A program made the position numbers and the translations under genes. DNA of 64,000 nt from Glossina fuscipes (lineage: Eukaryota > Arthropoda > Insecta > Diptera > Glossinidae): contig NW_023998465.1 of the NCBI RefSeq assembly GCF_014805625.2, forward strand, positions 1,034,597-1,098,596, written 5' to 3'. The notes beneath the pieces are model-generated. The model ran no database searches. It was not told the origin of the DNA and saw nothing but the letters and a program-made list of their open reading frames with translations. This document shows, piece by piece, positions 23,849-35,000 of the stretch. How positions within the stretch are numbered: position 1 is the stretch's first letter; each line of letters starts with the position of its first letter.

Positions 23849-23935
23849 CCCAAATCGGACAATCCGAAGCATGTTAAATAAAGTCCTGAAGTTCACATAA
23901 AAATAATGGATTTCTTTTTCCCCTAACTAATATAT
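23849..23935 (+). pseudogene. mariner transposase tail and 3' flank, second copy
   Basis: Immediately after the gap the frame reads QIGQSEAC then stop, the same C-terminal residues as the mariner tail at 1-126. The following about 60 bases match with only a few differences. The element lies inside the piggyBac relic, so it inserted into piggyBac or into DNA already inserted there. Confidence 0.65.
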
Positions 23936-24054
23936 TATTATTCCTCAATTTATTTTTCCCATCTTCTGCATTATAATTTGATTTAATTTTAATGCTCCAA
24001 CAATTTGAATTGAAATAAATAATTTCAAAATTCGCTTTATTATCTTTCCCCTTT

Positions 24055-24645
24055 TTTCTTAGGTAGAATGACCTAATATGTTTGCTGCTGACATCTGATG
24101 CAAGCCAAAATTTGATGCTAAATGTTTTGGGTTTATTAGACCTGCATCTAGCTGTCGAGGGAAATAACCAACTGTTATATTTTGCTCTGGTTTATAGCAA
24201 GCTTGACTGTTTGCAATGAACTTTTTTAATATTTCGAAAGCAAGGCAAATTTATCTGTTTTTAGGCGCTTACTTCTCTCGGTTCTTCTATCAAAACGAAT
24301 AAACCGTAGAATTTGTTTAACTTTTCTCCAGCCACAGTTTTTCTATAAAATTTGGAATTTTGGAACTTATTGACCATAAATATCTCTATTTTAAAGTTTT
24401 TAACTCGTAAGCTCCACGACCATACAGAATCCCAATAACGTTACTGTAACGTTTCTCCAAATTCGGTGATCTTCTTCTTCTATGCACACTCTTATATGTT
24501 TTATAAAATGGTTATCTATTATGAACGAAAATGCACCGACAACATTGTCTGTCATAATATTCCTTTTTGCATAGCTTGTTGGCGCTTCCAAATCCTTGAA
24601 AATACAAGTAGATGCTAATCTACTACCTTCATCAGATTTTAACAC
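24055..24645 (-). pseudogene. piggyBac transposase, N-terminal half
   Basis: The minus strand reads KRNIMTDNVVGAFSFIIDNH then FIKHIRVCIEEEDHR (24645 downward), the start of the piggyBac DDE-1-7 domain. It continues in shifted frames: VAGEKLNKFYGLFV-like sequence, then SLLIKP-QNIT, then KARCR-type STARCRSNKPKTFSIKFWLA, then SDVSSKHI near 24070. RCR, KPKTFSIKFW and ASDVSSK are diagnostic for the family. The first catalytic Asp (VDE--LFP) is not preserved. The match stops at about 24055 and resumes at 23115 on the other side of inserted DNA. Confidence 0.82.
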
Positions 24646-25354
24646 AAATTAACGTCTGCTTTGCCCTCCTGAAAAATGTTTTCAGTTTTTTTCCACAGCT
24701 ATTTCTGGCCATATTGAAACACTGCAATAGAACCTGCATATAGAACATGTATGCAGAACAGAGCCCCAACTATCATAAAAAACTTTGGAGAATCAGAAAA
24801 TTTCGTGTACTTTCCTATAGGCATTTGTAAGTTATGCGTTCGTGGGATTCTTGCTTATATATCGTGTATATAAACATGTATGAAATAGTTGGCATTGTCA
24901 GCGATAACACGTGCGCAAATATTTATATTCAATATGGAGAATTCAGAGTTTTTCTACTTGGACAGTACATCAATTGGCTCTTAAAAAAAAAAAATAAAGT
25001 GACAATCAGACATGCTGAACTTATTTGCAAGCGTAACGAAACTAGCATAGTCCGAATGGCAGTTCGCAAGATTTGGATACTTAAACAATACAATGTGATC
25101 AAACGTAGCAATTGAGTTAAGCTAAAGAGAGTAAATATAGAAGGTAGGATAAAATCGTATATACCCCTATAGCTCCTAAAAATACTTATCACTTAGTAAA
25201 TTTATCAAAATAATCGACAATGTTAACAAAAGCTGAAGAAGGAAAACAGCTGTAAAATGTGTGGACATAAAGCGTGCCAGTTGAATTAGATAGGAAAACA
25301 GCTGTAGAATGTATAGAAATTATGCAATTATGGGTTGTGCTCCAGGCATGATAA
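24646..25354. other. no supportable gene
   Basis: AT-rich sequence. A short motif, ggaaaacagctgta-aatgt, occurs twice (about 25238 and 25292). Confidence 0.3.
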
Positions 25355-25665
25355 TGATCAAGGGACGGCAGCTGATGTCTGATCAGATTTGGTGAAAATT
25401 TTACGCATATACGGCGAAGAAAGAGCTGCTTGACACACGCTAGGCTCTAAGTCCTATAGAAACTACTAAACAATTAGCCGACTTGGTAGCCAGTTGCCTG
25501 CTCCTTTTCGTTTCGATAAATTACAGCGACCCACATATGGGGCCAATAACACGTTTCAAGCTTTACGTATATTCGTTAACAATGAGTTAAATGAAATTAA
25601 CTACGGCATGGTTCTGGCAAATGATTGTCTACATCTGTAAGGTCGATTAGTAGCTCTCACCTTCC
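25355..25665 (+). pseudogene. RsmH/METTL15-type rRNA N4-cytosine methyltransferase relic
   Basis: Translated pieces in order: DQGTAADV, stop, SDLVKILRIYGEERAA (25383-25430), stop and shift, PIETTKQLADLVASCL (about 25450-25497), shift, then RFDKLQRPTYGANNTFQALR and IFVNNELNEINYGM to ...GRLVALTF (about 25507-25664). The DLV-ILR-YGEE, TT-QLA-LV, TFQALRI-VN-EL and GGRL--ISF order is the RsmH (MraW) family signature, which in animals is the mitochondrial small-subunit rRNA methyltransferase METTL15. Two frameshifts and several stops make it non-coding. The roughly 100-residue match contains no intron, so it may be a processed copy or a single-exon fragment. It is the only relic here resembling a conserved cellular enzyme. 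Confidence 0.8.
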
Positions 25666-26529
25666 TTCTTTACGGTTTCTTTTACGGCATCTTTTATTGA
25701 CGGCTTAGCGAATCCAGTACCTTTAAAATATTGCGGGTATGATGTTGTCCATGATGAGGAGATAATGCAATCAATTAATTCAAGCAGTTGGAAACAACTA
25801 CATAGACATGTTTTTTTACCAGGCGAAGAAGAAATAACGCACAAGAGTCGCAGTCGTTCGGCAAAACTTATAGCCGCGGTTAAACTTAAGTAATGGGAAT
25901 AAAATTTACATTTTTTAACGCTTTTCTCACAAAATATGCTTTAATTGCATTAAGTTGAAAAATTCACCAGACAAAAAACAAGTAAATCGTGGCAGGTGTT
26001 AAAAAACTATTTTAGATGAAATTTGTGCTTGCGTTGATATAAGGAAGAAATATACTAAGTTGTATAGAAACCAAAAACAGTTGTATTCATATATGAAATA
26101 AACACTTGGGATAGGACACGAAACGTAATTGACGTATTACATTGCGTTACGAATTTATTAACAGAACACTCTGTCAAATAAACATCCCTTAATCGGTTGC
26201 CTTACTATCGATAAGGATTATCTACTTTTTTACCATTATTGAAACGTGTTTATTAGAAATAATTATCAAAAGAGATGATATACCCACATTTATTTAATAG
26301 TTTGATGACGATCGCCGGCTTCTTTGCTTCCTGTGGAAAACAGGCAGAATAACAGTGGTATTAAATCAAAAAAAAAAAAACCATTAGGGATGTGCATCAA
26401 GAAATTGGCTGGAATATCTGTTTTGGTGATCAAATTATTTGGGATCACATGTTATGTTGCATCGTTGATGGTGTGTTGGGCTGTGCTATCTATGATTGTG
26501 TAATGTTGTTTCAAACTGTTGAGATCTGC
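25666..26529. other. no supportable gene
   Basis: AT-rich sequence after the methyltransferase relic. The expected downstream HSLED block of that protein is not recognisable. Confidence 0.3.
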
Positions 26530-26830
26530 TCTGAGGGTTAATGAGGAGTAAGTAAATTTCTTCTGGTTTCATTACGTCCGGTTTTTTTCGAGCATCTTGC
26601 AGGGGGCAGAGCTTTTGTTATTATGTTTATCTTCTCTATTAGTTTATGCTTCCGGTCTAATACAAATACAAATAGTTTACTTACACTTGTTACTTCGTAC
26701 TCTTTTGTTACTACTTTTAATGTTTTGTTTAATGGTTTTGGGATAAGGTGCGCAAAGTTGAAGTTTTCATAAGACATTATTGGGATTAGTATGTCGAATA
26801 TAATATTTGTGTTGTTGTAAATATTGTCAC
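26530..26830 (-). pseudogene. errantivirus-type envelope (env) relic, later part
   Basis: On the minus strand a frame from about 26827 reads YNNTNIIFDILIPIMSYENF then NFAHLIPKPLNKTLK, followed by about 50 more residues to a stop near 26538. The FDI-IP----Y-----IPIP-NKT pattern is the conserved ectodomain stretch of envelope proteins of insect gypsy-type (Metaviridae) elements. The earlier part of the same kind of gene lies at 29050-29592 on the same strand, with about 2.2 kb between them. This is an old broken copy. Confidence 0.55.
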
Positions 26831-29049
26831 AACTTTGACATTAGTGGGGTGAGTTGATTTATACTTTGTGCATTTACAGGTAGAATAATATTGTTCAACG
26901 CTGTGCAGTTGGTGCGGTATTTGGTCACTATCCTACCCTATATATCCTCAGTTATTTTGGCTGATGGCGTCGGCAAGAACGGCAGTACAGTAGCAGTAAG
27001 TGCTTTGCATAAGGTCTATTTTTATAGTAGTAGAAACTCCCTCCCTTTTACACCACTTCTGTTAACCGTCTCTTAATTGTCTAATTAATTCAAATTATAT
27101 CATTTTTGCCCAACCATCTCTTCATCGCGTAGCTGTTACATAAAAATTGAACCAAAAAGCGCTCCAACGTTATCTTAGAATTTCTAAGAAGCATTCCAAC
27201 AGTCTCTCACTCAGAATGTGTATGAGAAAAAGTACATCTCTGTTTTGATACGAGTAAACAAAAGCTGAGATAAATTTCTTCCCATAGAAGCATTCTCCAA
27301 CAGTCTTCATGCTGTCGTTGGGGTGTATACAACCAACTTCAGCGTGTTACTCAATTGAAATAAAGAAAAGAGTCAAACATAACCTAGAAAGCAAAAAAAT
27401 CAAAAAATTTAGTAAAAAAAGCATCATTATTTCATCATCACGTGAAATTATGAATATCAGCAATGCATTTCTATATAGTTACTGGATTATGGATCTAAAT
27501 TTAAGTTAAAAGGTCCAATCCATATCAAATACAAACAAAAAAATAAATAAAAAATAGAAGCATTCTCTCTCAGGATTTGTAAAAATCAAACGTAGTGTCT
27601 CTAAAAATGAACAAAAGTCACTCAGAATGTGTATGAGAAAAAATACATCTGTTTTTTTAATTACTTTGATTACAAGGAAAAGCCAAGTTTTAACCATTCA
27701 AAAGCGTTGCTTGTCTGTAGGTTAAGTTAGTATGAAACCTTCAATGTTTCTAAGATGTTCAAACATCCTTTTTTTATATATTATATTTTAAATGAACTTT
27801 ATTGTATAGAGCTTCCGTTTCTGGCAAAAACTTTTTCTTTAGAGGCAATTTCGATTAAGGGAACACTGCAACAGATGAAATACAGGGCATCAGGTACCAC
27901 GGGGCGAAACTCCCGTCCGCATAAAAATTTCCTAGCCAAGCTCTATCATTTTCTACGGAACTGTTAAAGGCATATGTTATTTGGTATTGGTGAAAAGGTA
28001 ATGAATTCTTCAATTTAGAACGTTTCAACTGCGCACTTTTTGTCATGACGTAGGGTGAGTCCGGCGCAGCAGCGTTGTTACTCCCAACTTTCTCAGGTCT
28101 CCTTCGCAAGTTATTGTCGTAAGTGTCGGTAAACAATAGACAACAATATTGTAAGATATTAGCCGTATTGTGGATGACACTTGTGGATATAAAAGAAGTC
28201 GACTTTCTTTTTAAAAATGGCTCAATATGTTGCAATAACTTTGACGTCTGGCAACTCTATAAAATTGTGGAGAGAAACAATTTACAATTTACTTACACGA
28301 GCTTGCTTAACAGATCTGTGTTACATAGCTTTGTGATTTAACAGATCTTCGTTATATTGCCTTGTCAATTAACAGATCTGCGATACTTAAATATAAGTTA
28401 CGCTAATATCACAGACACATACATTAAGTTCGAAATAAGTATTCTTTTCCAGTATTAAAAAAAAGTAAACAATAAAAGAAGAGAAATCTAATCACTATAA
28501 AGTGCGTATGTGCAAGAAACTAAGAAAAGGGCACATTCTAACCATTCTATTCAAGGTAATTTAATTTATGCGGAACTAATAAATATTCCTTTAAATAATC
28601 AGAAAATATAATTAAAGGACATATAAGCCACAAATCTATTGGCTTAGTCCATCTCCTTGTTCAACATACCAAAAAAAAAAAAAAAAAAAATATAATTAAA
28701 AATAATACAAATGAAATTTTTATAGAAAAATTTTATATCCTGCGAATCTATGATAACACATGAATATAAGTGAAAATAACATTATTACTAACGATGAATA
28801 AGAAATCTATATTGGCTTACAAAGAGGATCGCATATTAACAACACAGTTGAAAAAACTTTCGGAACACAAATATCAATGTAATAATGCAAGTTTATTGGA
28901 CCCTTAGCTGCAGCCATGGTGGAATTGTTTGGTCTCGAAAACTCCTCTGTGGTTGGCTCCGAATTTAATTACAATTGTCGGTCTAATAGTAGTGTGTTAG
29001 TGTTAGTTCTAGTAATTGGTACATGTGCTCTCCTGAAAGTAAGTCAATT
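26831..29049. other. sequence separating two env pieces; no gene seen
   Basis: About 2.2 kb without recognised coding sequence. A stretch of about 40 bases (tcactcagaatgtgtatgag...) occurs at 27206 and again at 27617, and the nearby tagaagcattctc string also recurs. A-runs occur at 28442-28460 and 28672-28690. The open frame on the plus strand at 28916-29185 is antisense to the env relic and is not counted. Confidence 0.35.
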
Positions 29050-29592
29050 TCACCGTTTAATGTATTTTGTATACGCGTCAGTTCTGTTGGGTCTAGAATT
29101 AGTTTTGGGAATGATGTTGGGTTTGGCTACTATTAATGCTTCTGGTATTCTATTTAAGTGTTGTGTTAATGTATCAGTGATGTAGTTTACTTGGTTGAGT
29201 TTTTGAATTTCTGTGAGTGTATTAATCGCGCGGTTGAGTGAGTTTCGGGGTTTGTTCTTGGATGTTCTCAAAGGATTTTGCTACGTTCTCTTGCTCTATA
29301 TAAATATGTTTTGTTATTTTCTGGAATCTACTGATCATGTTTGTGTTGAATATGACTTGATTGTCTAGTATGGTATTAATCTTCTTGTTCTGGTTAGTTA
29401 AGTCGTTTATTTCCTAATTAATTCTTTCAGCGTCCGTGCAGTTCATATTTCCCATGATAAATTTTATAGTCGACCCTAAGCCGGTTATAAGTCCTTTTTT
29501 TCTACTTTTTGCTAGTTCTCTGAATTTTGGACTGGTTGTGTTTATTGCTGCTTTTATAAAGCTTGAAATTGAATTGATAGTCATTGAATATA
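29050..29592 (-). pseudogene. errantivirus-type envelope (env) relic, fusion region
   Basis: The minus strand from about 29592 encodes FRELAKSRKKGLITGLGSTI, a basic run followed by a Gly-rich hydrophobic stretch, as at the cleavage and fusion-peptide site of insect gypsy envelope proteins. NMNCTDAERIN, stop, EINDLTNQNKKINTILDNQV then FQKITKHIYIEQENV give the following helical region. After a frameshift LNRIPEALIVAKPNIIPK appears near 29095-29150. The order is colinear with the family. Stops and frameshifts show that it is inactive. It indicates that an env-bearing gypsy element once sat here. Confidence 0.65.
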
Positions 29593-30721
29593 TACGCGAT
29601 CAAATTTAATTCTCCACAATCCAACAACCAGGTAGATCGCGGGAATTCACCGAATTTAATTTGCGCATAGCGCGAATGGTTGGATTAAGATGATAATTTG
29701 AAAAAAACAGTTAAAAATTTATTTTCAATTTTTTTATCTATCCTTGACATGATTTTATCCATTACATAACATGGCAATCCTGATTTGATTGCATCACTAC
29801 ATGATTTGCCCCTACGCCCTCAATATCCATGCTGCTAGTCTAGTAGTAACCAAATTTTGTAGTAACTTGGGACTTATGTGAGATTTTGAAGAACCGTAGC
29901 ACTGAAAACTCAGCTGACAAACAAAATTTGGATAAGTCATCTTGCACCACTTTACGAAGCGATAATAAGTAAAAACACTATATATAATTGTCCACAGCTT
30001 ATCATTAAACGCCTTACTATCCTACGGTGAAGTGCACGAATAAGCGGTAGGATACGGACAAATTTCGGATAGCGTCCGTCCTCGGGCAAACATTTCATTG
30101 TACCAAATTTAATCAAAATATCTCAAAGATGCGATCTGTAAGTTGAATACAAAAAGCAAGCGGACACGAAATCTCAAACCGATTCAGAAAGTGATACTGA
30201 ATAAGTCGGTATGATAAAAAGTGGGTCCACATAAAGCCCTTCAATGTGTTGCACACATCCATACAAACGTACGCTCTTGTACGACAAGTGGTGTAGATTA
30301 CACAAGATGATACAGAAAGGGATCAAAGGTAATTTGAGGTATTGAGGGAAGGTGATAAGAAATAGTCCGAAAGGACTATCAGTTGATCATTCTCTCTGTA
30401 GCTAAAAATACATATCAGTGGTGGCGTATAGTTTAGTCGCGAAATAGAAAATAGTTTTAAGTTATTTATTTATGAATAAAAATGTGCGAACTAGTTGGAG
30501 CTCTAGTCAAGTTTCAGCATCTAATATTAGATAAATGTAGTGTATTAAATGATTTTTAAAAAAAAGCTGCATATTAGTTGCGACAGAATAAAGCAGCATA
30601 AGGTCACACCCGAAGGTCCCAAAATATTTTGTTTTCTTAAATCATAAATTGTCTTGGAAAGAGTCCTCGAGTGGCTGAGTTTACCCTGCCCAAGAAGACT
30701 AGGTACAATATAAAAGGCGCT
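29593..30721. other. no supportable gene
   Basis: AT-rich sequence. A minus-strand frame of 80 codons at 30545-30787 overlaps the tandem repeat start and matches nothing I know. Confidence 0.3.
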
Positions 30722-31155
30722 ATAAGCGTCCAATTTGTTTACAATCTTTAATAATTGTTCAAGTATTTGTATAAAAATTGCGAGCATCTGAGAATAAGCG
30801 TATAAAAATTTGCCGCCAACTGAAAATGATTCTCAATAATTCCAAACATGTGAGAATAAGCGTCCAATTTGTTTACAATTTTTAATAATTGTTCAAGTAT
30901 TTGTATAAAAATTGTGAGCATCTGAGAATAAGCGTATAAAAATTTACCCCCAACTGATAATGATTCTCAATAATTCCAAACATGGAGAATAAGCGTTCAA
31001 TTTGTTTACAATTTTTAATAATTGTTCAAGTATTTGTATAAAAATTGCGAGCATCTGAGAATAAGCGTATAAAAATTTGCCGCCAACTGAAAACGATTCT
31101 CAATAATTCCAAACATGTAAGAATAAGCGTCCAATTTGTTTACAATTTTTAATAC
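30722..31155 (+). repeat. tandem repeat, unit about 134 bases, about 3.2 copies
   Basis: The string aagcgtccaatttgtttaca recurs at 30724, 30858, 30991 (with aagcgttcaa) and 31125, giving spacings of 134, 133 and 134. Each unit also contains a second agaataagcgt string followed by ataaaaattt. Units differ by only a few bases and one 2-base gap, so the array is fairly young compared with the surrounding relics. It is non-coding as far as I can see. Confidence 0.93.
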
Positions 31156-31218
31156 ATATGTTTTATTCAACATTGTCGTCAGAGAACAAAAGCTGACCCA
31201 ACTCGTTTGAATGTATTT

Positions 31219-31301
31219 GAACTTCGAATATGGTAACTTGTGAGACTAACTAAATGAACGAACTTCGAATTTGTTAACTTGAGAGAGTAATTAAATGAGC
31301 G
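31219..31301 (+). repeat. short tandem duplication, unit about 42 bases
   Basis: aacttcgaatatggtaactt...aaatgaacg (from 31219) is followed directly by aacttcgaatttgttaactt...aaatgagcg (from 31261). Two diverged copies. Confidence 0.8.
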
Positions 31302-31559
31302 ACCACCATTGCTTATGCCTAAGTTTGGAAAGCTGTAGCTCCGATTATAAGCAAACCTTTTTTAATTTTGCTATATACAAATAAAATATTTTTTTATTTT
31401 CACTGACTTCATTTTCACATCAATCCGTACTGGATAGAACATAGAAAATTCTAAATATCTACGTATTATAATGTTTCATACGGCTTTTTTTGTTGGCAAA
31501 AAAGAAGGTAACATTCCATCTTCAAAATCGTTCGTTTCTTTTTGACTTCAAGGGGAAAA

Positions 31560-32058
31560 TCAATGCCACGTACAAACATACAATGCTGATATGTTTGCTG
31601 AAATAAAGTCAATAAAATTTCTCGAAATCTCTACGTAACAGCAACAGCATGAAAGAAACATTTGGTTGAAACGTTAACAGTGCCTAAAACAAACGTAGAA
31701 TTGTGCCAAAAACTCCATTTCGTTTCGTCTAATATTTTTTAAAGATCGATTTCGGTTGTACTAGAGTTGCATTAATCTGCAAAGCTCGTATAGGTGACTA
31801 CGTAGTAAAATAAAGTAAAATCGAATAAAGTAAAGCAATAATGCTTTTGAGAAGAATGATCTTTACAGTTAAATGATCATTGCAGTGTGACTGCATACGA
31901 TTGCACAGCCACTTAAAGTGTGCCACAGTTTTAAAACATGGTAAAAATTGTAAAATAAAAGGCAACAAAACATGACACACTTTAAGACCCTTCAAGTTCC
32001 ATATCTCAGATAACCCAATTATAAACCCATGCAAAGTGTGCAATATGATGCTAATCGA
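31560..32058 (-). repeat. LTR-like dispersed repeat, copy I
   Basis: This block aligns with 35001-35703 over most of its length. Shared strings include gctgaaataaagtcaat, ccaaaaactccatttcgttt and gcaaagctcgtataggtgac. On the minus strand it carries a stem-loop (31855-31881) that also lies just before the LTR of the 412/mdg1-like element at 40608. I therefore infer that it is the 3' end plus LTR of a related gypsy element, minus orientation. It lacks the about 283-base insert present in copy II and holds about 120 bases (31893-32015) missing there. Confidence 0.6.
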
Positions 32059-32410
32059 ATGAAATTGATTTTGCAGATGTCTACCAATGTTAATTGAGCA
32101 AACTGAACTATGTAGCGTTGCAAAAAAGACAGCGAAAGCGGTTAACAGACGCAAAGTCATCTTGATGCTTGACAACGCTCGGCCACATATAGCGCCTTCT
32201 GATCACCGCTTGTTTAGATCGATACAGCAAGGTTTCGAAATGCTGAAGAAGTGCAAAAATGGATCGATTATTGGACTGCTGCCAAACCAATAAACTTCTT
32301 TCAGCACGGTATCGCCATGTTGGCGGAAATACAGGAAGAAGTTGTAGAAAATGATGGAAAATATATTAATTAATATATAATTTATTATAACATTATGTCT
32401 TATTGGATAC
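32059..32410 (+). pseudogene. mariner transposase fragment with internal deletion
   Basis: The frame from 32087 reads AVNRRKVILMLDNARPHIAP then SDHRLFRSIQQGF. DNARPH holds the second catalytic Asp and PSDHRLF the third (DD34D family). The roughly 30 residues normally between them are deleted, as ARPHIA runs straight into PSD. After a one-base shift EEVQKWIDYWTAAKPINFFQ then HGIAML and ENDGKYIN give the C-terminus, ending at about 32370. The N-terminus and first Asp are absent. Confidence 0.85.
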
Positions 32411-32640
32411 AGGTACGGTATCATTATGTTTACGCAAACTCCAGTATATGGAATTTGTATTCACTGCAATCGGCATTGGTTGGTCGTTATTTCAATTATC
32501 TTATTCAAAATTGTTTTCCAAACATCTAACTTATGTTGGTTTCTATTATATTCTGCTTCGTATAGTTCGACATAGGGTTTTGTAAATGCGGCTATAATTT
32601 TGTGTTGTGTAAAAACTGAATAGATTGTCTAGTAGGCCAA
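32411..32640. other. no gene seen
   Basis: Short AT-rich interval, no recognised similarity. Confidence 0.3.
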
Positions 32641-32729
32641 TTTTGAATTATGTGAGAGTATGGAATTTTGAATTATGTAAGAGCACGGAATTTTGAATTA
32701 TGTGAGAGTATGGAATTTTGAATTATGTT
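32641..32729 (+). repeat. minisatellite, 25-base unit, about 3.5 copies
   Basis: ttttgaattatgtgagagta recurs at 32641, 32666, 32691 and 32716, with one or two substitutions (gtaagagcacgg in the second unit). Confidence 0.92.
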
Positions 32730-33099
32730 TCGATCATCAATATTCATTTTTCACAGCGTATATATTTTTAAAAATGTTTGCATACGTGGGATTTACTGAA
32801 CAAAATCGTGGGGGCGGCAGTCGTGCTATTTTATAATTATTTCAGATGTACCTGGTTCGTCATCTCGGTCAATTTCAGCGTCATTTTCCTCTACATAAGT
32901 ATCAGAAACAAATTGCAGGGATAAGCTCTTCGGGCTCCCTTCAAGGTCGTTTTTCTGCTCTGAAACCCTTGGGCCTGGTCAATTCACTTATTCGTATAAA
33001 TGTCGTTTCATATTAGTTACTCGAGATACGTCATTATGTATGTTAAGCATTATTAATACAGTACCTATGGACGGATTAGCGCTTTTCGCGTTTCGTTGC
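32730..33099. other. no supportable gene
   Basis: AT-rich sequence, no recognised similarity. Confidence 0.3.
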
Positions 33100-33545
33100 T
33101 TTTTCGGATTAATTAATTGGTAAATCAACGCGAGAAGAAGGAAGACTCAATTCCTTTTCTCCATCGGCAAAATTTTGCGGATTCGTATTCCTACGGAGCG
33201 AAAACTTTAATTTTTTCGATGAAATTAGACCAAGATAGTTTTTGATCCAAGAGAACATCGAAAGTATTGAAACAATAAATGCGCTCCTCCTTGAATAGAA
33301 GAGCTTCACCCATTGTATTTTTTTTGCTTATATTTAATGTCATAGAAAGAAGTGAGTGCTCTTTAAGAAAAGTCGCTAAATCGGGTTGAAGGAGGTAGGA
33401 GTTATAAGATAATCTACAACGACATCCGCATAAACTAAGATAAGGCTTAACTTAAATATGGTTGGGAGATCATTAATGAAAAAGAAAAATAAAAGTGGCC
33501 GTCTTGAAGGAACTCTTAGTAATCCATTATGCGTTAATGATTCTG
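33100..33545 (-). pseudogene. LINE reverse transcriptase, catalytic to thumb region
   Basis: The minus strand reads LLRVPSRRPLLFFFFINDLP (about 33475-33540, where LINE RTs have GVPQGS-LGPLLF-LFINDLP), then FKLSLILVYADVV, with the YADD box changed to YADV, then LQPDLATFLKEHSLLSM. A later block, FDVLLDQKLSWSNFIEKIKV (about 33190-33270), matches the LG--LD--L-W--HI thumb motif. Frame changes and the lost second Asp make it inactive. The upstream half of the RT is not recognisable. Confidence 0.7.
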
Positions 33546-34236
33546 AAATTATACGCTCTGGACATTGAATATATGAGTGCTAATTTTTTTCGCAATGGAT
33601 GCAGATTTTATTTTGCGTACACTCTACAATTAGTGGTATATCATTACGCAAAACTTGTTCGTATTCTCCTCCCTTTTCTGATATGTCTGTTTATAGGGAG
33701 CATATGTCGTCCATTTAAGCGGTTGTTAAACGTTTGAGTGTCAAAATATTTTGGTTCATGTGATTATAATTTCCCGCAGCTTTCTTGGTATTTTGGCGAA
33801 GGGCTTGGTCACTACACTCCACTTTCCTACCCTTACATTTTTACTAAGCTTTTCGACAAAATCCGTGACCTCTGTCTTTTTCTGTGAGGCAGTGTGTACT
33901 GTGATTATGAATGATAGATTGATTTGGCTTTTTCCAATGGTACTAACTTTAGAGTCTCCGACCGACTCTTTGGTCCTTCTTCTCAATATCGACTATGCTA
34001 ATCTATTTTTCGCTTTGAATAGCGCGCTCACCTCTGATAGGTCTGCTTCACCTAGGCATAGATAATTGGTAGTAGTAGTTAGTTTAAATAAGCATACATA
34101 TGTATCAGTATCTATTCATGGATTGATTCTTGTTTCGTTGCTCAACCTCTAAATTTTTAAAAGAGTAGCAAAATGGAAAGCATAGTCGGCATGGAAATAA
34201 ATCGATACAAGGTTTTTTAATTTATTTATAGTTTAT
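33546..34236. other. no supportable gene
   Basis: Open frames on both strands at 33751-34065 overlap one another and match nothing I know. They could be further decayed LINE sequence upstream of the RT fragment. Confidence 0.3.
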
Positions 34237-34333
34237 AGCGAATTCGAATGAAAAACAGATGGAATTGTTTACAAATCATTGGGTTGTATAGCAAATTCGA
34301 ATGAAAAACAAATGCAATTGTTTACAAATCAAT
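34237..34333 (+). repeat. short tandem duplication, unit about 53 bases
   Basis: atagcgaattcgaatgaaaa...tttacaaatcat is followed by atagcaaattcgaatgaaaa...tttacaaatcaa. Two copies with a few differences. Confidence 0.85.
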
Positions 34334-35000
34334 AAATAGATTTATTAGATTTATGTTTTGGATGTTAAAAAATTGCTCCATATCGGATTTATTTTTTTAA
34401 TTAGTTAAAAATGACGGTAAACAATTTCTACAAGAAATCTAAAAAACTATAAAAAATTCATTAAATTTAAGAAAAATATTTTTAACTACACTATTTCGCT
34501 AAAAGTACTCCAAATTTGATGCCAAACGTCGAAAAACCCTATCGTAAAATTGAAGAGAAGGACATCGCTGAAAAAGCATGTCAAGTTACATTTAGGTAAG
34601 CTCGCTCAAAAAATTAAAAAGCATTGTTTAATATGAATCAATGAACAGATCTTACTGTATACAAATCTCAATGATGCACCCACGAAAGTCGGGGACGTCT
34701 TTGTTTGGATGAGTACTAGAGCATAACCACTAAAACCAAACAGAACAACTAAACCAAAACCCTTATCCCCACAAAAGTGGGGCTGTATCCACGATAATCC
34801 GCAAATAAACGAAAACGAAAATACTGAACGACACAGCACTACGAACAGTAAACCCATGCCAACAATCAGAAGTATGAATGAAGTTCACACATGTCCTAAT
34901 AAAAAAATGCTGGCTGAAGATAGTCCTTTAAAACAAGAAAATTTAGGCGGTGAGTTATATTTTGACAGAACATAAAATCACATTGCTTTATTTTTGAAAT
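34334..35000. other. no supportable gene
   Basis: AT-rich sequence, no recognised similarity. Confidence 0.3.

Noticed and set aside
23185..23900. Several long frames crossing the N run
   Set aside because: They are produced by undetermined bases and carry no information.
25355..25665. Bacterial contamination, since RsmH/MraW is a bacterial family
   Set aside because: The sequence is AT-rich, broken and embedded in fly transposon relics. Animals carry a mitochondrial homologue (METTL15), so a host origin is simpler.
28916..29185. Plus-strand frame of 89 codons
   Set aside because: It is antisense to the envelope relic on the minus strand, which has clear family motifs.
33751..34065. Overlapping frames of 104 and 76 codons on opposite strands
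   Set aside because: Neither matches a known domain, and they shadow one another. Left as unassigned sequence near a LINE relic.
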